From JBCCTX01 sp964468435 (GTDB lineage Bacteria > Bacteroidota > Bacteroidia > J057): DNA of 64,000 bases. The notes beneath the pieces were generated by a model. The model searched no databases. It worked only from the letters and a program-made list of their open reading frames with translations, and was not told the DNA's origin. This document shows, one piece after another, positions 35,241 to 43,220 of this stretch. The stretch covers positions 251,299-315,298 of the forward strand of contig CAYXVE010000001.1 in the NCBI GenBank assembly GCA_964468435.1. The letters run 5' to 3'. How positions within the stretch are numbered: the stretch's first letter is position 1; each line of letters starts with the position of its first letter. A program made the translations under genes and the position numbers.

Positions 35241-35873
35241 CTACTCCCCGATCACCACATACCTCTCCAGCCGGGCTACCTCTTTTTCATCCACATATTT
35301 TCCAATTTCCCTTCTAAACTGTTCCATACTTTTGTAAGGACGGTACTCTTCAAATTCGTGCGCCATGCGATTGCCTACACCTGGAATGGTCATGATTTCT
35401 TCTTCAGAAGCCGTGTTAAGGTTAATGGGAACAAACACATATTGCTCCATCCGGGCTACTTCTTTTTCATCTACATATTTTCCCATTTCTCTTCTGAATT
35501 GAGCTATTTTGCGGTAAGGCCGGTATTCTTCAAACTCATGAGCCATGCGGTTTCCCACACCTGGAACCAGTAGAATCTCTTCTTTGGAAGCTGTGTTGAG
35601 GTTGATTGGGACAAAGAGCACTTGATATACATCCGCTAATAGAGATTCATTTAACGTTGCTTTGACAACATTGTGAAAACTCATCATATGGAGATATGGA
35701 CGATTGTCGATTATTTGCTGAGCAAGCCCTTCTGTGATATGCGGAATGGCTGTCAAATTTTCCTTGCTGGCCAAATTGGGATTGGCTACTCCCTGGTTGT
35801 TGCCAACCTGTGCATAAGCCATCTGGCTTACACTCAAAAACAAACAGATACAGATCTGTGCGAATGTTTTCAT
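35241..35873 (-). CDS. Exported ComEA-like helix-hairpin-helix repeat protein
   Basis: 210 residues: a signal peptide (CLFLSVSQMAYAQ) and then a degenerate helix-hairpin-helix unit (ASKENLTAIPHITEGLAQQI), followed by two near-identical repeats of about 61 residues, each with INLNTAS, a PGVGNRMAHEF hairpin and YVDEKEVAR. The two copies share about 80% residues, so they arose by recent duplication. ComEA-type HhH domains bind DNA at the cell surface in natural transformation, but many Bacteroidota copies are uncharacterised exported proteins. Five bp separate it from the upstream membrane protein gene on the same strand, so they are probably co-transcribed. Confidence 0.85.
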   Translation of the reverse strand: MKTFAQICICLFLSVSQMAYAQVGNNQGVANPNLASKENLTAIPHITEGLAQQIIDNRPYLHMMSFHNVVKATLNESLLADVYQVLFVPINLNTASKEEILLVPGVGNRMAHEFEEYRPYRKIAQFRREMGKYVDEKEVARMEQYVFVPINLNTASEEEIMTIPGVGNRMAHEFEEYRPYKSMEQFRREIGKYVDEKEVARLERYVVIGE

Positions 35874-35878
35874 AATAT

Positions 35879-36313
35879 TTATGATTTTAGTGAAGTTTGT
35901 TCAAAAGCATCAGAATGATTCTGCAATTGATAGCGTGTATATACCCAGCCGATGAGCCCCAGGGCGATCATGGTACCGGGTGCAAGCACGGGAAATGCGC
36001 CTTTCATGGATTCCCAAAATAATTCCCAGCCCTTCATGCTTTCATACATTTCGAGCTCAAATTCGCGGTTACCCGAAAAATGTTGCCAACTTCCTATGAT
36101 ACCACTCGCTATGAATAACATCATCGTACCTTGAAAAACCCGTATACTCATGAAGGACTTTGAAAGCTGGAGCCAAGCCAAAACCAGCAAACTAAATCCC
36201 ATCAGAATTAGAGGAATGAGTTGCCAGATACCTTCTATGTGATCCAAAAGCAGCAGTTCTGCCGCCGTACCAGTCAATGTAAACAGGAATATACCCAGAA
36301 TCATCCTTTGCAT
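35879..36313 (-). CDS. Small four-helix membrane protein, unrecognised
   Basis: 144 residues with four hydrophobic segments: ILGIFLFTLTGTAAELLLL, IPLILMGFSLLVLAWLQL, FQGTMMLFIASGIIGSW and FPVLAPGTMIALGLIGWVY. A polar stretch GNREFELEMYESMKGWELFWES lies between the third and fourth. I do not recognise a family. It is the first gene of a probable two-gene unit with the exported HhH protein 5 bp downstream. Confidence 0.75.
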   Translation of the reverse strand: MQRMILGIFLFTLTGTAAELLLLDHIEGIWQLIPLILMGFSLLVLAWLQLSKSFMSIRVFQGTMMLFIASGIIGSWQHFSGNREFELEMYESMKGWELFWESMKGAFPVLAPGTMIALGLIGWVYTRYQLQNHSDAFEQTSLKS

Positions 36314-36350
36314 GAGGTAAATGTAAATAATATTTTAGAATGATTCTAAA

Positions 36351-36817
36351 TTAATTCTTCGCTACCCATTCAGAATATTTATTTTCCGTCCTGGCGGTTT
36401 GCAGGATGTTTTGAATTTCTGTAAGTATCCCGAGATATTCTTTTACTAGGTTATTCGTTTCTCCAATATCTTCTGCCAGATTGTACCATTCATATACATC
36501 ATCCTGTAGCAGAAACAGTAGCATAACTTCCGATCCCTTTGGCATATCCTTCCTCTACGGTCTCTATTTCATTTTCCAGGGTACTTGCTGTGTACTGTGT
36601 AGTGTTGTGTGAAACGCATTCCATTGGCAGCCATGCGGTCCAGATGGGGTGTCTGGACCTGATCCTGAAAGAAGGCACTTACATCACCATAGGCCAGGTC
36701 GTCAGCTAGAATCAAAACGATATTGGGTTTATTTGATACGCTCTCTTGTTGGGTGGGTCTAGGCAGGCAGGAGGTTGTCAGTATGAGAGTCACTAATAAG
36801 CAAGTGAGATATATCAT
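36351..36817 (-). pseudogene. Sulfatase remnant (N- and C-terminal pieces only)
   Basis: Two frames on the minus strand. The first (36817-36569) starts with a lipoprotein signal (LILTTSC) and the true sulfatase N-terminus: NKPNIVLILADDLAYGD, then TPHLDRMAANGMRFTQHYT. It runs into a stop just before the CxPSR site. The second (36545-36351), in a different frame, reads like a sulfatase C-terminus (DDVYEWYNLAEDIGETNNL). The intervening core of roughly 350 residues, including the formylglycine cysteine, is absent. So this is a deleted, inactive copy directly downstream (6 bp) of an intact sulfatase gene. Confidence 0.8.
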
Positions 36818-36823
36818 AGGGAT

Positions 36824-38506
36824 TTATTGTTGGGTGAAATAATGAGTAGTCATAGGGCTATGCTTGTATCCAATACGTATGGCCTGAGCACTGAGTGAAG
36901 TTGTTTCTTCTATGAATAAAGGTTCGTGATACAATTGCCAATCGGTACTATCTTCCGAAAAGGTGTATGCAATGGATGCTCCTTCCGTAGGTGAACTTAA
37001 GACAACTTTCAGTTGGTCGGTAAATACTGAGTCTTGGAAATTAAATACAACAGGTGCAGTCACAGGCTGAATTCCATCGGGAGGCCAAAGTTGTTGTTTG
37101 AGTTCAGGCTCAGGGGTAAGTCCCCAATCCTGGGTTTCTTCCTTCCAATGCAAATGCGCTGCGCGGAGTTCTTCCAGCTTATCCTTGTAGGCAGGATCAT
37201 CTGCCAGGTTATGAATCTCATGCGGATCGGTTTGGGTGTCGTAGAGTTCTTCCAGCGGTTTAGTTTTGCGAAACCAGGTGTTGGCAGGGATTTCCGGAAG
37301 AGTGCCCTCCTGATCCATTTGGAGCATTTCCTGCATCATAGCCATGCGGTCGCGATAGGGGAGAAACTGTACATAGGGCTTTTCGGGCATATAATTCTTA
37401 ATGTATTTATATCTTTTATCTCTCACAGCACGTCGATTGTCTATGGCGGGGTCCATCCGGTCCCGGGCTGCGAAAATATATTTGCGCGGAGTTTTAGCCT
37501 TTTGCGGCCCTGCAAAAGCCTGGCCCTGAAGATATTTTGGTATATCTATGCCTGTCAATGACAACATCGTAGGTGCAAAGTCAATAAAACTCACGAGCTC
37601 ATCATTAACCGTACCGGCATGCTGGCCGTCTGGCCATCGTATAATCAACGGGACTCTCAGGCCTGAATCGTAGACCCAGCGCTTGGCGCGTGGCAGGCAA
37701 TCACCATGATCACTGAAGTAAAAGATAATGGTACTATCCAACAGTCCATCATCCTCGAGTTCTTTCAGGATATTTCCCACCAGCGAATCCATGATCTGGA
37801 TATTGTTGTAATGACGGGCGATATCATGACGTACCGTAGGAGTATTGGGATAATAAGGAGGAACCTCGATGAGAGACGTATCAATCACCCAGGGATCACC
37901 CGCATGCCCCCATATCCTTGATTCGTGTGTATATCCAATATTGAACACGGAGAAAAAGGGTTTTCCGTCTGGCCGGTTTCGCCAGTGCGCTTTACTACTG
38001 GATTCATCCCACGCAGTGATAGGACGGGCAAACTGATAATCCTCCTTGGAATTGTTGGTGCAATAGTAGCCTTCAGCACGTAGATACTCGGTGAAGCATT
38101 TCACCTCTGGGGCTGGGACAGCCTCATAAGTAGGAATTGCCAGCAATTCCGGATCGGTGATATCTGCCAGGGCTGAAGTACGCTTCATGGTACGCATGTG
38201 ATGTGCTCCAATGGTGGTAGGATACATACCCGTGATGATCGCTGCACGGCTAGGCGCACAAACACCTGATACGGAATTCGCGTGTTTAAATCTCATACCT
38301 TCCGCAGCTAACTGATCGATATTTGGGGTAGAGGCAACAGAATCACCATAGCAAGGTAAGCGGGGACTCATATCCTCTACCGTGATCCATAGGATGTTGT
38401 AACGGGGAATTGTGAAAGAATCACGAGAATCTTGGCCGGAACGCTCACAACCTATTGCGAAGGATAAGATTAGCATTCCTGAGAGTAAGCGTAAATAGGT
38501 ACTCAT
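36824..38506 (-). CDS. Exported sulfatase (formylglycine type)
   Basis: A 560-residue lipoprotein (LILSFAIGC lipobox). Sulfatase core: ILWITVEDMSPRLPCYGD (metal-binding D and neighbours), TPNIDQLAAEGMRF, and CAPSR, the C-x-P-S-R motif whose cysteine becomes formylglycine, followed by ITGMYPTTIGAHHMRT. YFSDHGDCLPRAK holds the second metal site. The last 70 residues (beta-rich, SPTEGASIAYTFSEDSTDW) look like a chitobiase-type C-terminal domain. It would desulfate glycans or small sulfate esters in the periplasm. The cluster with a glycosidase-like gene (38597-39958) and the decayed sulfatase suggests a degraded polysaccharide-utilisation locus. Confidence 0.93.
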   Translation of the reverse strand: MSTYLRLLSGMLILSFAIGCERSGQDSRDSFTIPRYNILWITVEDMSPRLPCYGDSVASTPNIDQLAAEGMRFKHANSVSGVCAPSRAAIITGMYPTTIGAHHMRTMKRTSALADITDPELLAIPTYEAVPAPEVKCFTEYLRAEGYYCTNNSKEDYQFARPITAWDESSSKAHWRNRPDGKPFFSVFNIGYTHESRIWGHAGDPWVIDTSLIEVPPYYPNTPTVRHDIARHYNNIQIMDSLVGNILKELEDDGLLDSTIIFYFSDHGDCLPRAKRWVYDSGLRVPLIIRWPDGQHAGTVNDELVSFIDFAPTMLSLTGIDIPKYLQGQAFAGPQKAKTPRKYIFAARDRMDPAIDNRRAVRDKRYKYIKNYMPEKPYVQFLPYRDRMAMMQEMLQMDQEGTLPEIPANTWFRKTKPLEELYDTQTDPHEIHNLADDPAYKDKLEELRAAHLHWKEETQDWGLTPEPELKQQLWPPDGIQPVTAPVVFNFQDSVFTDQLKVVLSSPTEGASIAYTFSEDSTDWQLYHEPLFIEETTSLSAQAIRIGYKHSPMTTHYFTQQ

Positions 38507-38596
38507 GAGTTGGTAGTAGCTCTTTTGATAGCGTTTTTATCTTTAGAAGTAGATTTAATTTTGCCCTTAAGATAAGAATTTCGTGTATACAAAATG

Positions 38597-39958
38597 TTAA
38601 TTTCGTTTTTGGAGGAGAGCAACCCAGTGCCCATTATCCGGTGTTTCCAGCAGATAACTTCCTGTGAGTGGGATAGGTATAGGTTGTTTCCACGCTGCCT
38701 GATTGATATTCAACCATTTCACTTCAAAGTTCCCTTCCAGTTTTTCCGCTTGTAACAGTACTGAGCCTCCTTCAGGAAAGTATACTGCATATGTTTTTCC
38801 TGATGTAGCTAAGCAGTAGGCTTCATCAGCTTCTCGATTGGTAAGTGATTTATTGGCTGGCTGCACTTCTGTCAGATCGAAGGCATCAAAGATCCATCTG
38901 AGACTCTGGATGTGTTTTTGAGCAATTTCGCTAATCCCATGCCCACTATTAGGTCGGTGAAAACGCACAGAAGCAGCTCCGAGAAAAGCGCTGCGCCAGA
39001 ACCGCTCTAATCCATCCTGAGGAGTACCATGAAGCTCTTTGCCGTATACTTTTACATTGTTGAGCGGGCATGGGCCTCTGAGTTTGTACACGATCCCAGC
39101 GAATTTGCGACCATTGTCATAGTGCTGCTGGTTTTCCTGATGATTGTTTTGGGAAATATCAATAAAGTCGAATACTTCCGGGTTTTGGATGGTGACAAAA
39201 TGATCGGGATGCATGAGGTTATGAGGATCCCACATTTCGGTTACATATACTTTTTTGTCGATGAGTTTTGCCTGGGTTTTGATATAGTTGGCCCAGAAGA
39301 GCGCCCACTCTGCAGTGACAGAGGTCTCATTGTCGATGCAGTAAAGCACATTATTGTGCTGAAAGCTGATGGACAGCAGCTTATCTACGAATTTGACTTG
39401 CTTAGTCAGCAGAAAGGTATTGTTGTCCATCTTGGGTACTGACCAGAAGAAAGGATTTTCCCTTCCAACGGGGTGAGTAGGGACCTCTTCAGGCAGTCTT
39501 ATCCGCCAATTTTGAGCGTTGTTATCATTTCGGGGGTTGAAGGGATTGTTGAGCCAGTTTTTGCGGTAAAAATCAAAGGTCGCCCATAGCTCGATCTGAA
39601 CAATAATATCCCGTTGTTCGGCTTCTTCCAGAAAAGTTGCGAAACGATTCCAGTACTCGTCATTGAATTGGGTGAGATCATATTGATCTCCCACTTTCTG
39701 GAAAGCCCATACGTTTCCACTATCCCGCGATGACATGGTACATCGCACATAGTTTCCGCCTACCGAGGCAATTTGTTCTAATTCTTCTACTACATTGGGC
39801 ACCTGAAAAAGATTATCTTCGCTGGAGCCGCCGATCAACATCAGGGGTTCCCCATTGTATGTCCAGTAATGAGGGAGATCAGGATTAATTGAGATGCCGG
39901 TTTGGGCTGATATAGTTGAAATAAATAAAAGGAAAATGGCTAGCAGTAGTGTCCTCAT
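38597..39958 (-). CDS. Exported glycosidase-like (TIM-barrel) protein with collagen-binding-type C-terminal domain
   Basis: 453 residues with a signal peptide (LLLAIFLLFISTISAQ). The body resembles the glycoside-hydrolase-like TIM barrels annotated as apiosidase-like or DUF4038 relatives: HYWTYNGEPLMLIGGSSEDNLFQ at the start, GGNYVRCTMSSRD, WNRFATFLEEAEQRDI, YCIDNETSV and YVTEMWDPHN (candidate acidic residues). The last 80 residues (TYAVYFPEGGSVLLQAEKLE, then VKWLNI) match the small beta domain called putative collagen-binding domain in such enzymes. Substrate not known. It lies just upstream of the sulfatase on the same strand. Confidence 0.82.
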   Translation of the reverse strand: MRTLLLAIFLLFISTISAQTGISINPDLPHYWTYNGEPLMLIGGSSEDNLFQVPNVVEELEQIASVGGNYVRCTMSSRDSGNVWAFQKVGDQYDLTQFNDEYWNRFATFLEEAEQRDIIVQIELWATFDFYRKNWLNNPFNPRNDNNAQNWRIRLPEEVPTHPVGRENPFFWSVPKMDNNTFLLTKQVKFVDKLLSISFQHNNVLYCIDNETSVTAEWALFWANYIKTQAKLIDKKVYVTEMWDPHNLMHPDHFVTIQNPEVFDFIDISQNNHQENQQHYDNGRKFAGIVYKLRGPCPLNNVKVYGKELHGTPQDGLERFWRSAFLGAASVRFHRPNSGHGISEIAQKHIQSLRWIFDAFDLTEVQPANKSLTNREADEAYCLATSGKTYAVYFPEGGSVLLQAEKLEGNFEVKWLNINQAAWKQPIPIPLTGSYLLETPDNGHWVALLQKRN

Positions 39959-40065
39959 AGTTAAAGTTCAAATAAATGGTATTGATGTCATATATTCTTT
40001 AATATACACACCATTGAGCTTATTTGAAAATAATAGGTAAGTAGTGCTGTGTTGATTTGATCAAG

Positions 40066-40842
40066 TCAATAGATCAATGCTTTAAATCCTCTTTTTGCTA
40101 ATCCCAATGTAAAGGGTTTAGTCCATTTGATGCTCCATTTTTTCTCTTTGCAGAGGCCATACAATTGCTTTTCATCCTGGATATTCTTTCTGGTAATGAT
40201 ATCATGTGTGTCTTGATTTACCAGGAGTCCATTCCATACAGCTAATGCGAGTTCGGGAAATAAAGATGCACTACGAATATGTGAAAAATGAGCATGTGAA
40301 GCTAAGGGTTTCAGTGTGAGTTCATCTTTGCCTTCATATTCACTTCCCACCAAAAAATTCACCCTTTTAGATTTCATTTTCCTCAATTCAGAAGTTTTTA
40401 CTTCATGTGCGTAATGACGTATATTTTCACATACTTCATGATCAACGATCACCTGATATAAATCTCTCGAAAACTTCGAATATTTTCTCTTTTTACTTGT
40501 CCTGGCACCCTGGACATTTTCATCGATCATTTTACCTAGTGCCGTACCTCTTATATAGGTTTTCCCATTAATGACTCTTTTATCGTATTCACTGACAAAA
40601 TTATCGATGACATAGCGGGTTTTTTTGCGTTTTACAATTCGCAAAACACAGTTTGCACCTTCTATTTCCAGCCAAATATAACCCAGATTATCTACAACAG
40701 CATGGTTGTGCCATGCATTGATGATCTGCTTGAGGGTTCTACTGTTAAGGTTGTATTTCTGGGCAATCTTAGACCAATTGATTTCAATTTCTTTTACTTC
40801 TTTTTCAATTCTAGCAAGTTCAAAATGGGATGTGTCATTCAT
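40066..40842 (-). CDS. HTH plus HNH-nuclease-like protein
   Basis: 258 residues. Near the N-terminus is a helix-turn-helix-like segment (NWSKIAQKYNLNSRTLKQII, 22-41). Near the C-terminus, residues 181-215 follow the HNH-nuclease pattern: H-x-x-HI (185-189), SLFPELALAVWNGL (N204), and a final His in NQDTHDII (H213). The FPEL…NGL…H spacing is like phage-type HNH domains, though the zinc cysteines are absent. Middle region is basic (SKKRKYSKF, RKMKSKR), consistent with nucleic-acid binding. It is 18 bp after the J-domain-like gene on the same strand; both are AT-rich. No family recognised as a whole. Confidence 0.65.
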   Translation of the reverse strand: MNDTSHFELARIEKEVKEIEINWSKIAQKYNLNSRTLKQIINAWHNHAVVDNLGYIWLEIEGANCVLRIVKRKKTRYVIDNFVSEYDKRVINGKTYIRGTALGKMIDENVQGARTSKKRKYSKFSRDLYQVIVDHEVCENIRHYAHEVKTSELRKMKSKRVNFLVGSEYEGKDELTLKPLASHAHFSHIRSASLFPELALAVWNGLLVNQDTHDIITRKNIQDEKQLYGLCKEKKWSIKWTKPFTLGLAKRGFKALIY

Positions 40843-40860
40843 TTAAGGTAATGTTTTCAA

Positions 40861-41328
40861 TTATGCTGTCATAGAATTGTGTAGCTCGTTGAGTTTAGCG
40901 TGAGCACTTGCAGCTAAAGGATGAGGATTTACGTCGGGGTGAATCAATTTGGAAATGTGATCTCTCCAGGTCTTCGCCTTTTCTGCATTGTAATAGCATT
41001 CTTCATCGATACCGAGTTCTTTCATACGATGTTGACCATCAAGTTCTGTGAGTGCGTAGATATACCTGGATGCTTCGGATTTGAAATAGATGTCTTTACC
41101 ATTTGCACCATTACCTGTATGGTTTGGGTGATAATGAAATAGCGTTGATAATTTCTGAAGTTCAACGATCCGGTTATAATATCCCTTCCAACCCCGGCCA
41201 TGGCCTGGAATTCTAAATCCGAACCCATCATTAACGATTTTGCGGATTTCATTGAGTTTACCTTTTGAGCGAAGTTCTTTCTCTGAAGAAACGTTGAGAA
41301 TTTCCTGAAATGTAGGTATCTGTTCCAT
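40861..41328 (-). CDS. J-domain-like protein, partner of the HTH/HNH protein
   Basis: 155 residues, unrecognised family. The C-terminal 40 residues look like a J-domain helix II, HPD loop and helix III: KTWRDHISKLIHPDVNPHPL with HPD at 130-132, then AASAHAKLNELHNSM. The N-terminal 110 residues include a GFGFRIPGHGRGWKGYY segment and EASRYIYALTELDGQHRMKELG. As DnaJ-type HPD motifs recruit Hsp70, the protein might couple its partner to DnaK, or the fold may simply be reused. Paired with the downstream HTH/HNH gene in an AT-rich cassette. Confidence 0.6.
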   Translation of the reverse strand: MEQIPTFQEILNVSSEKELRSKGKLNEIRKIVNDGFGFRIPGHGRGWKGYYNRIVELQKLSTLFHYHPNHTGNGANGKDIYFKSEASRYIYALTELDGQHRMKELGIDEECYYNAEKAKTWRDHISKLIHPDVNPHPLAASAHAKLNELHNSMTA

Positions 41329-41656
41329 AATAGTTGACTAACTTGTTACTGTTTCGCCAATTTATAAAAAATATTAATTTTTGTAAGTTTAATTTTGAAA
41401 TTAATTATTTGAATAACCTATTATTTTCGCTGTAAGTATTTATATGTGCTTATAGGACTAGTTTAGCAGATGGCTTATTCTCGGAATGCTTTTTTCTGGG
41501 TCTGAAAGCGTAAATGAATTGATGGATGATTTCTTTTTCAATACTGGCAATTATTAATTATGTAGGTTACCAGAGGATTCCAGGCGTACATCAGCGCAGA
41601 TAGGATGAACACGCATATATCGGTCTAATTGTAGTCTGTGGGCTGCTATCCTATAT
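41329..41656. other. 328-bp AT-rich spacer upstream of the J-domain-like gene
   Basis: No gene seen. The first 130 bp are strongly AT-rich and presumably carry the promoter of the two-gene cassette. The rest is ordinary. Confidence 0.4.
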
Positions 41657-42577
41657 CTACAACACCACAAACTGCCTCAAATATTCCTTACACTGAATCA
41701 ATGCCGTCTTTCTGCTTTCCAGGCTGTGTTCGTACGCTTTGTCTTCTACTTCTACGCATGCAGGACCGTCGTAACGTATGTCATTCAGGGCAGAAAAGAA
41801 CTTACCCCAATTGATATCACCCAGCCCGGGTAACTTAGGAGCATGGAATTCCAGCGGATGGCCCAGGATGCTTACTTCGTCCAGTTTTTCTGGATATATC
41901 CTGGCATCTTTGATATGGATATGGACCAGGCGGTCTTTGAATTCATAAATGGGTTTGATATAATCCATTTGCATCCACAGAAGATGTGATGGATCGTAGT
42001 TTAAGCCGAAATTAGGAGAGGGTATAATCTCGAACATCTTTCGCCAGATTCTGGGTGAAAAGGCGAGGTTCTTGCCTTCGGGCCACTCGTCTTGGGTAAA
42101 ATACATGGGACAGTTTTCAATACCGATCTTAATCCCATGTTCCTCAGCATAAGCTACAATAGGGGGCCAAATGCGACTAAATTTTGCTAGATTTTCCTCT
42201 ACAGTTTTTGCTTGCTCCCGTCCGATGAAGGTATTGACTATGGGTATTCCCAGTCTATGTGCAGCCAGTATGATTTTTTTGATATGGTCGATGTAAAATT
42301 GAGATTTTTCATCATCCGCATCCATGGGGTTGGGATAATATCCCAATCCAGATATTTTTACCCCCTTCTGTTCCTGATATTGCTGAATGTGAGATATCTG
42401 TCTTTCATCCAGATCGACTACATCAATATGTGTAACCCCTGCATATCTTCGTTCAGCTTTGCCAATAGGCCAGCACATGACCTCTACATTATGGTATCCC
42501 TGATCAGCAGCAAAATCAATGACAGATTCAAAACTTTCTTCGGGTAAAATAGCACTTACAAATCCCAGGTAAATCAT
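41657..42577 (-). CDS. Sugar phosphate isomerase/epimerase (AP endonuclease 2-type TIM barrel)
   Basis: 306 residues, xylose-isomerase-like TIM barrel. Metal ligands of the family are visible: E in GIENCPM, D-x-x-H in YDPSHLLW, H-x-H in VHIHIKDAR, and E in ACVEVEDKAY. The protein opens MIYLGFVSAILPEESFESV. There is no signal peptide, so it is cytosolic. Such proteins isomerise or epimerise free sugars and inositols, and they are commonly found with Gfo/Idh/MocA oxidoreductases; none is adjacent here. Confidence 0.9.
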   Translation of the reverse strand: MIYLGFVSAILPEESFESVIDFAADQGYHNVEVMCWPIGKAERRYAGVTHIDVVDLDERQISHIQQYQEQKGVKISGLGYYPNPMDADDEKSQFYIDHIKKIILAAHRLGIPIVNTFIGREQAKTVEENLAKFSRIWPPIVAYAEEHGIKIGIENCPMYFTQDEWPEGKNLAFSPRIWRKMFEIIPSPNFGLNYDPSHLLWMQMDYIKPIYEFKDRLVHIHIKDARIYPEKLDEVSILGHPLEFHAPKLPGLGDINWGKFFSALNDIRYDGPACVEVEDKAYEHSLESRKTALIQCKEYLRQFVVL

Positions 42578-42873
42578 ATATCTTCAAGTGTTTTCAAGTA
42601 GTAAACAGATTTTACGAACATATTATACATAATCTCTCTTAAATGCCAAACAGAACTGGTTTACTTCTACCGATTTGTGTAATAATTGAAATCTATGTAT
42701 ATAAAAAATTGATAATCAATTATTTAATCGCATAAATTTGACCTTTTAATGATGGTAATCCACGAATATCTCTTTTAAGCAGTCAAATTGTCATCCCAAT
42801 ACCCCGATGTCTCAATGTCCTAATGCCCCAATAAAACAATATCCCAATTTCACCATCAATCAATAACAACCCC
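42578..42873. other. Spacer with no gene
   Basis: AT-rich first 150 bp, the likely promoter region for the minus-strand isomerase. From 42789 to 42850 there is a low-complexity run with several CCCAAT/CCCCAAT words. No coding sequence seen. Confidence 0.4.
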
Positions 42874-43165
42874 ATGATCTCGCCTACTTTTGGCGAAGGC
42901 TATACATTTTACGAACCATTTAAGCTACATCCTGAAAATCCACACTATCTGTGGTTCCGGGGGTAGCCCACACGCTTAATTACCTCAGCTAAGGATTACG
43001 GAGCTATGATCAAAAGCGTTCTTGATGAAGCTGGATTTTCTGGAGATGCAATCAGATCCGGAAATGACAAAAGCAAAAGGGCAACAGGTGTTTGTGTTGG
43101 CTGAAGATCAGGGATTTATCCTGAAGTATTTAGGAAAGAGTAACAGGTCTAAAGAGAAAAAATAG
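42874..43165 (+). pseudogene. Remnant of a glycosidase-like gene
   Basis: The ATG at 42874 opens a frame reading GEGYTFYEPFKLHPENPHY, then LWFRG, stop (TAG at 42964), and in the same frame PTRLITSAKDYGAM. Intact relatives of exported glycosidase-like proteins read RG-(K/R)-PT-x-LITSAEHYGA here, so the TAG replaces one codon. After KSVLD the homology ends. A second frame (about 43025-43165) reads MQSDPEMTKAKGQQVFVLAE and ends GKSNRSKEKK with stop TAG. The gene body is gone. Confidence 0.65.
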
Positions 43166-43220
43166 ATATTTTTCGAGGTTTTCAGTATATTTTGTTCAAA
43201 AACTAAAAAACATATTTGTT

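Noticed and set aside
40861..41328. True DnaJ co-chaperone
   Set aside because: Only the HPD region and flanking helices resemble a J-domain; no G/F-rich or zinc-finger regions and the position is C-terminal. Reported as J-domain-like only.
42789..42850. Run of CCCAAT words, considered as a tandem repeat
   Set aside because: Spacing is irregular and units differ; no fixed period is visible.
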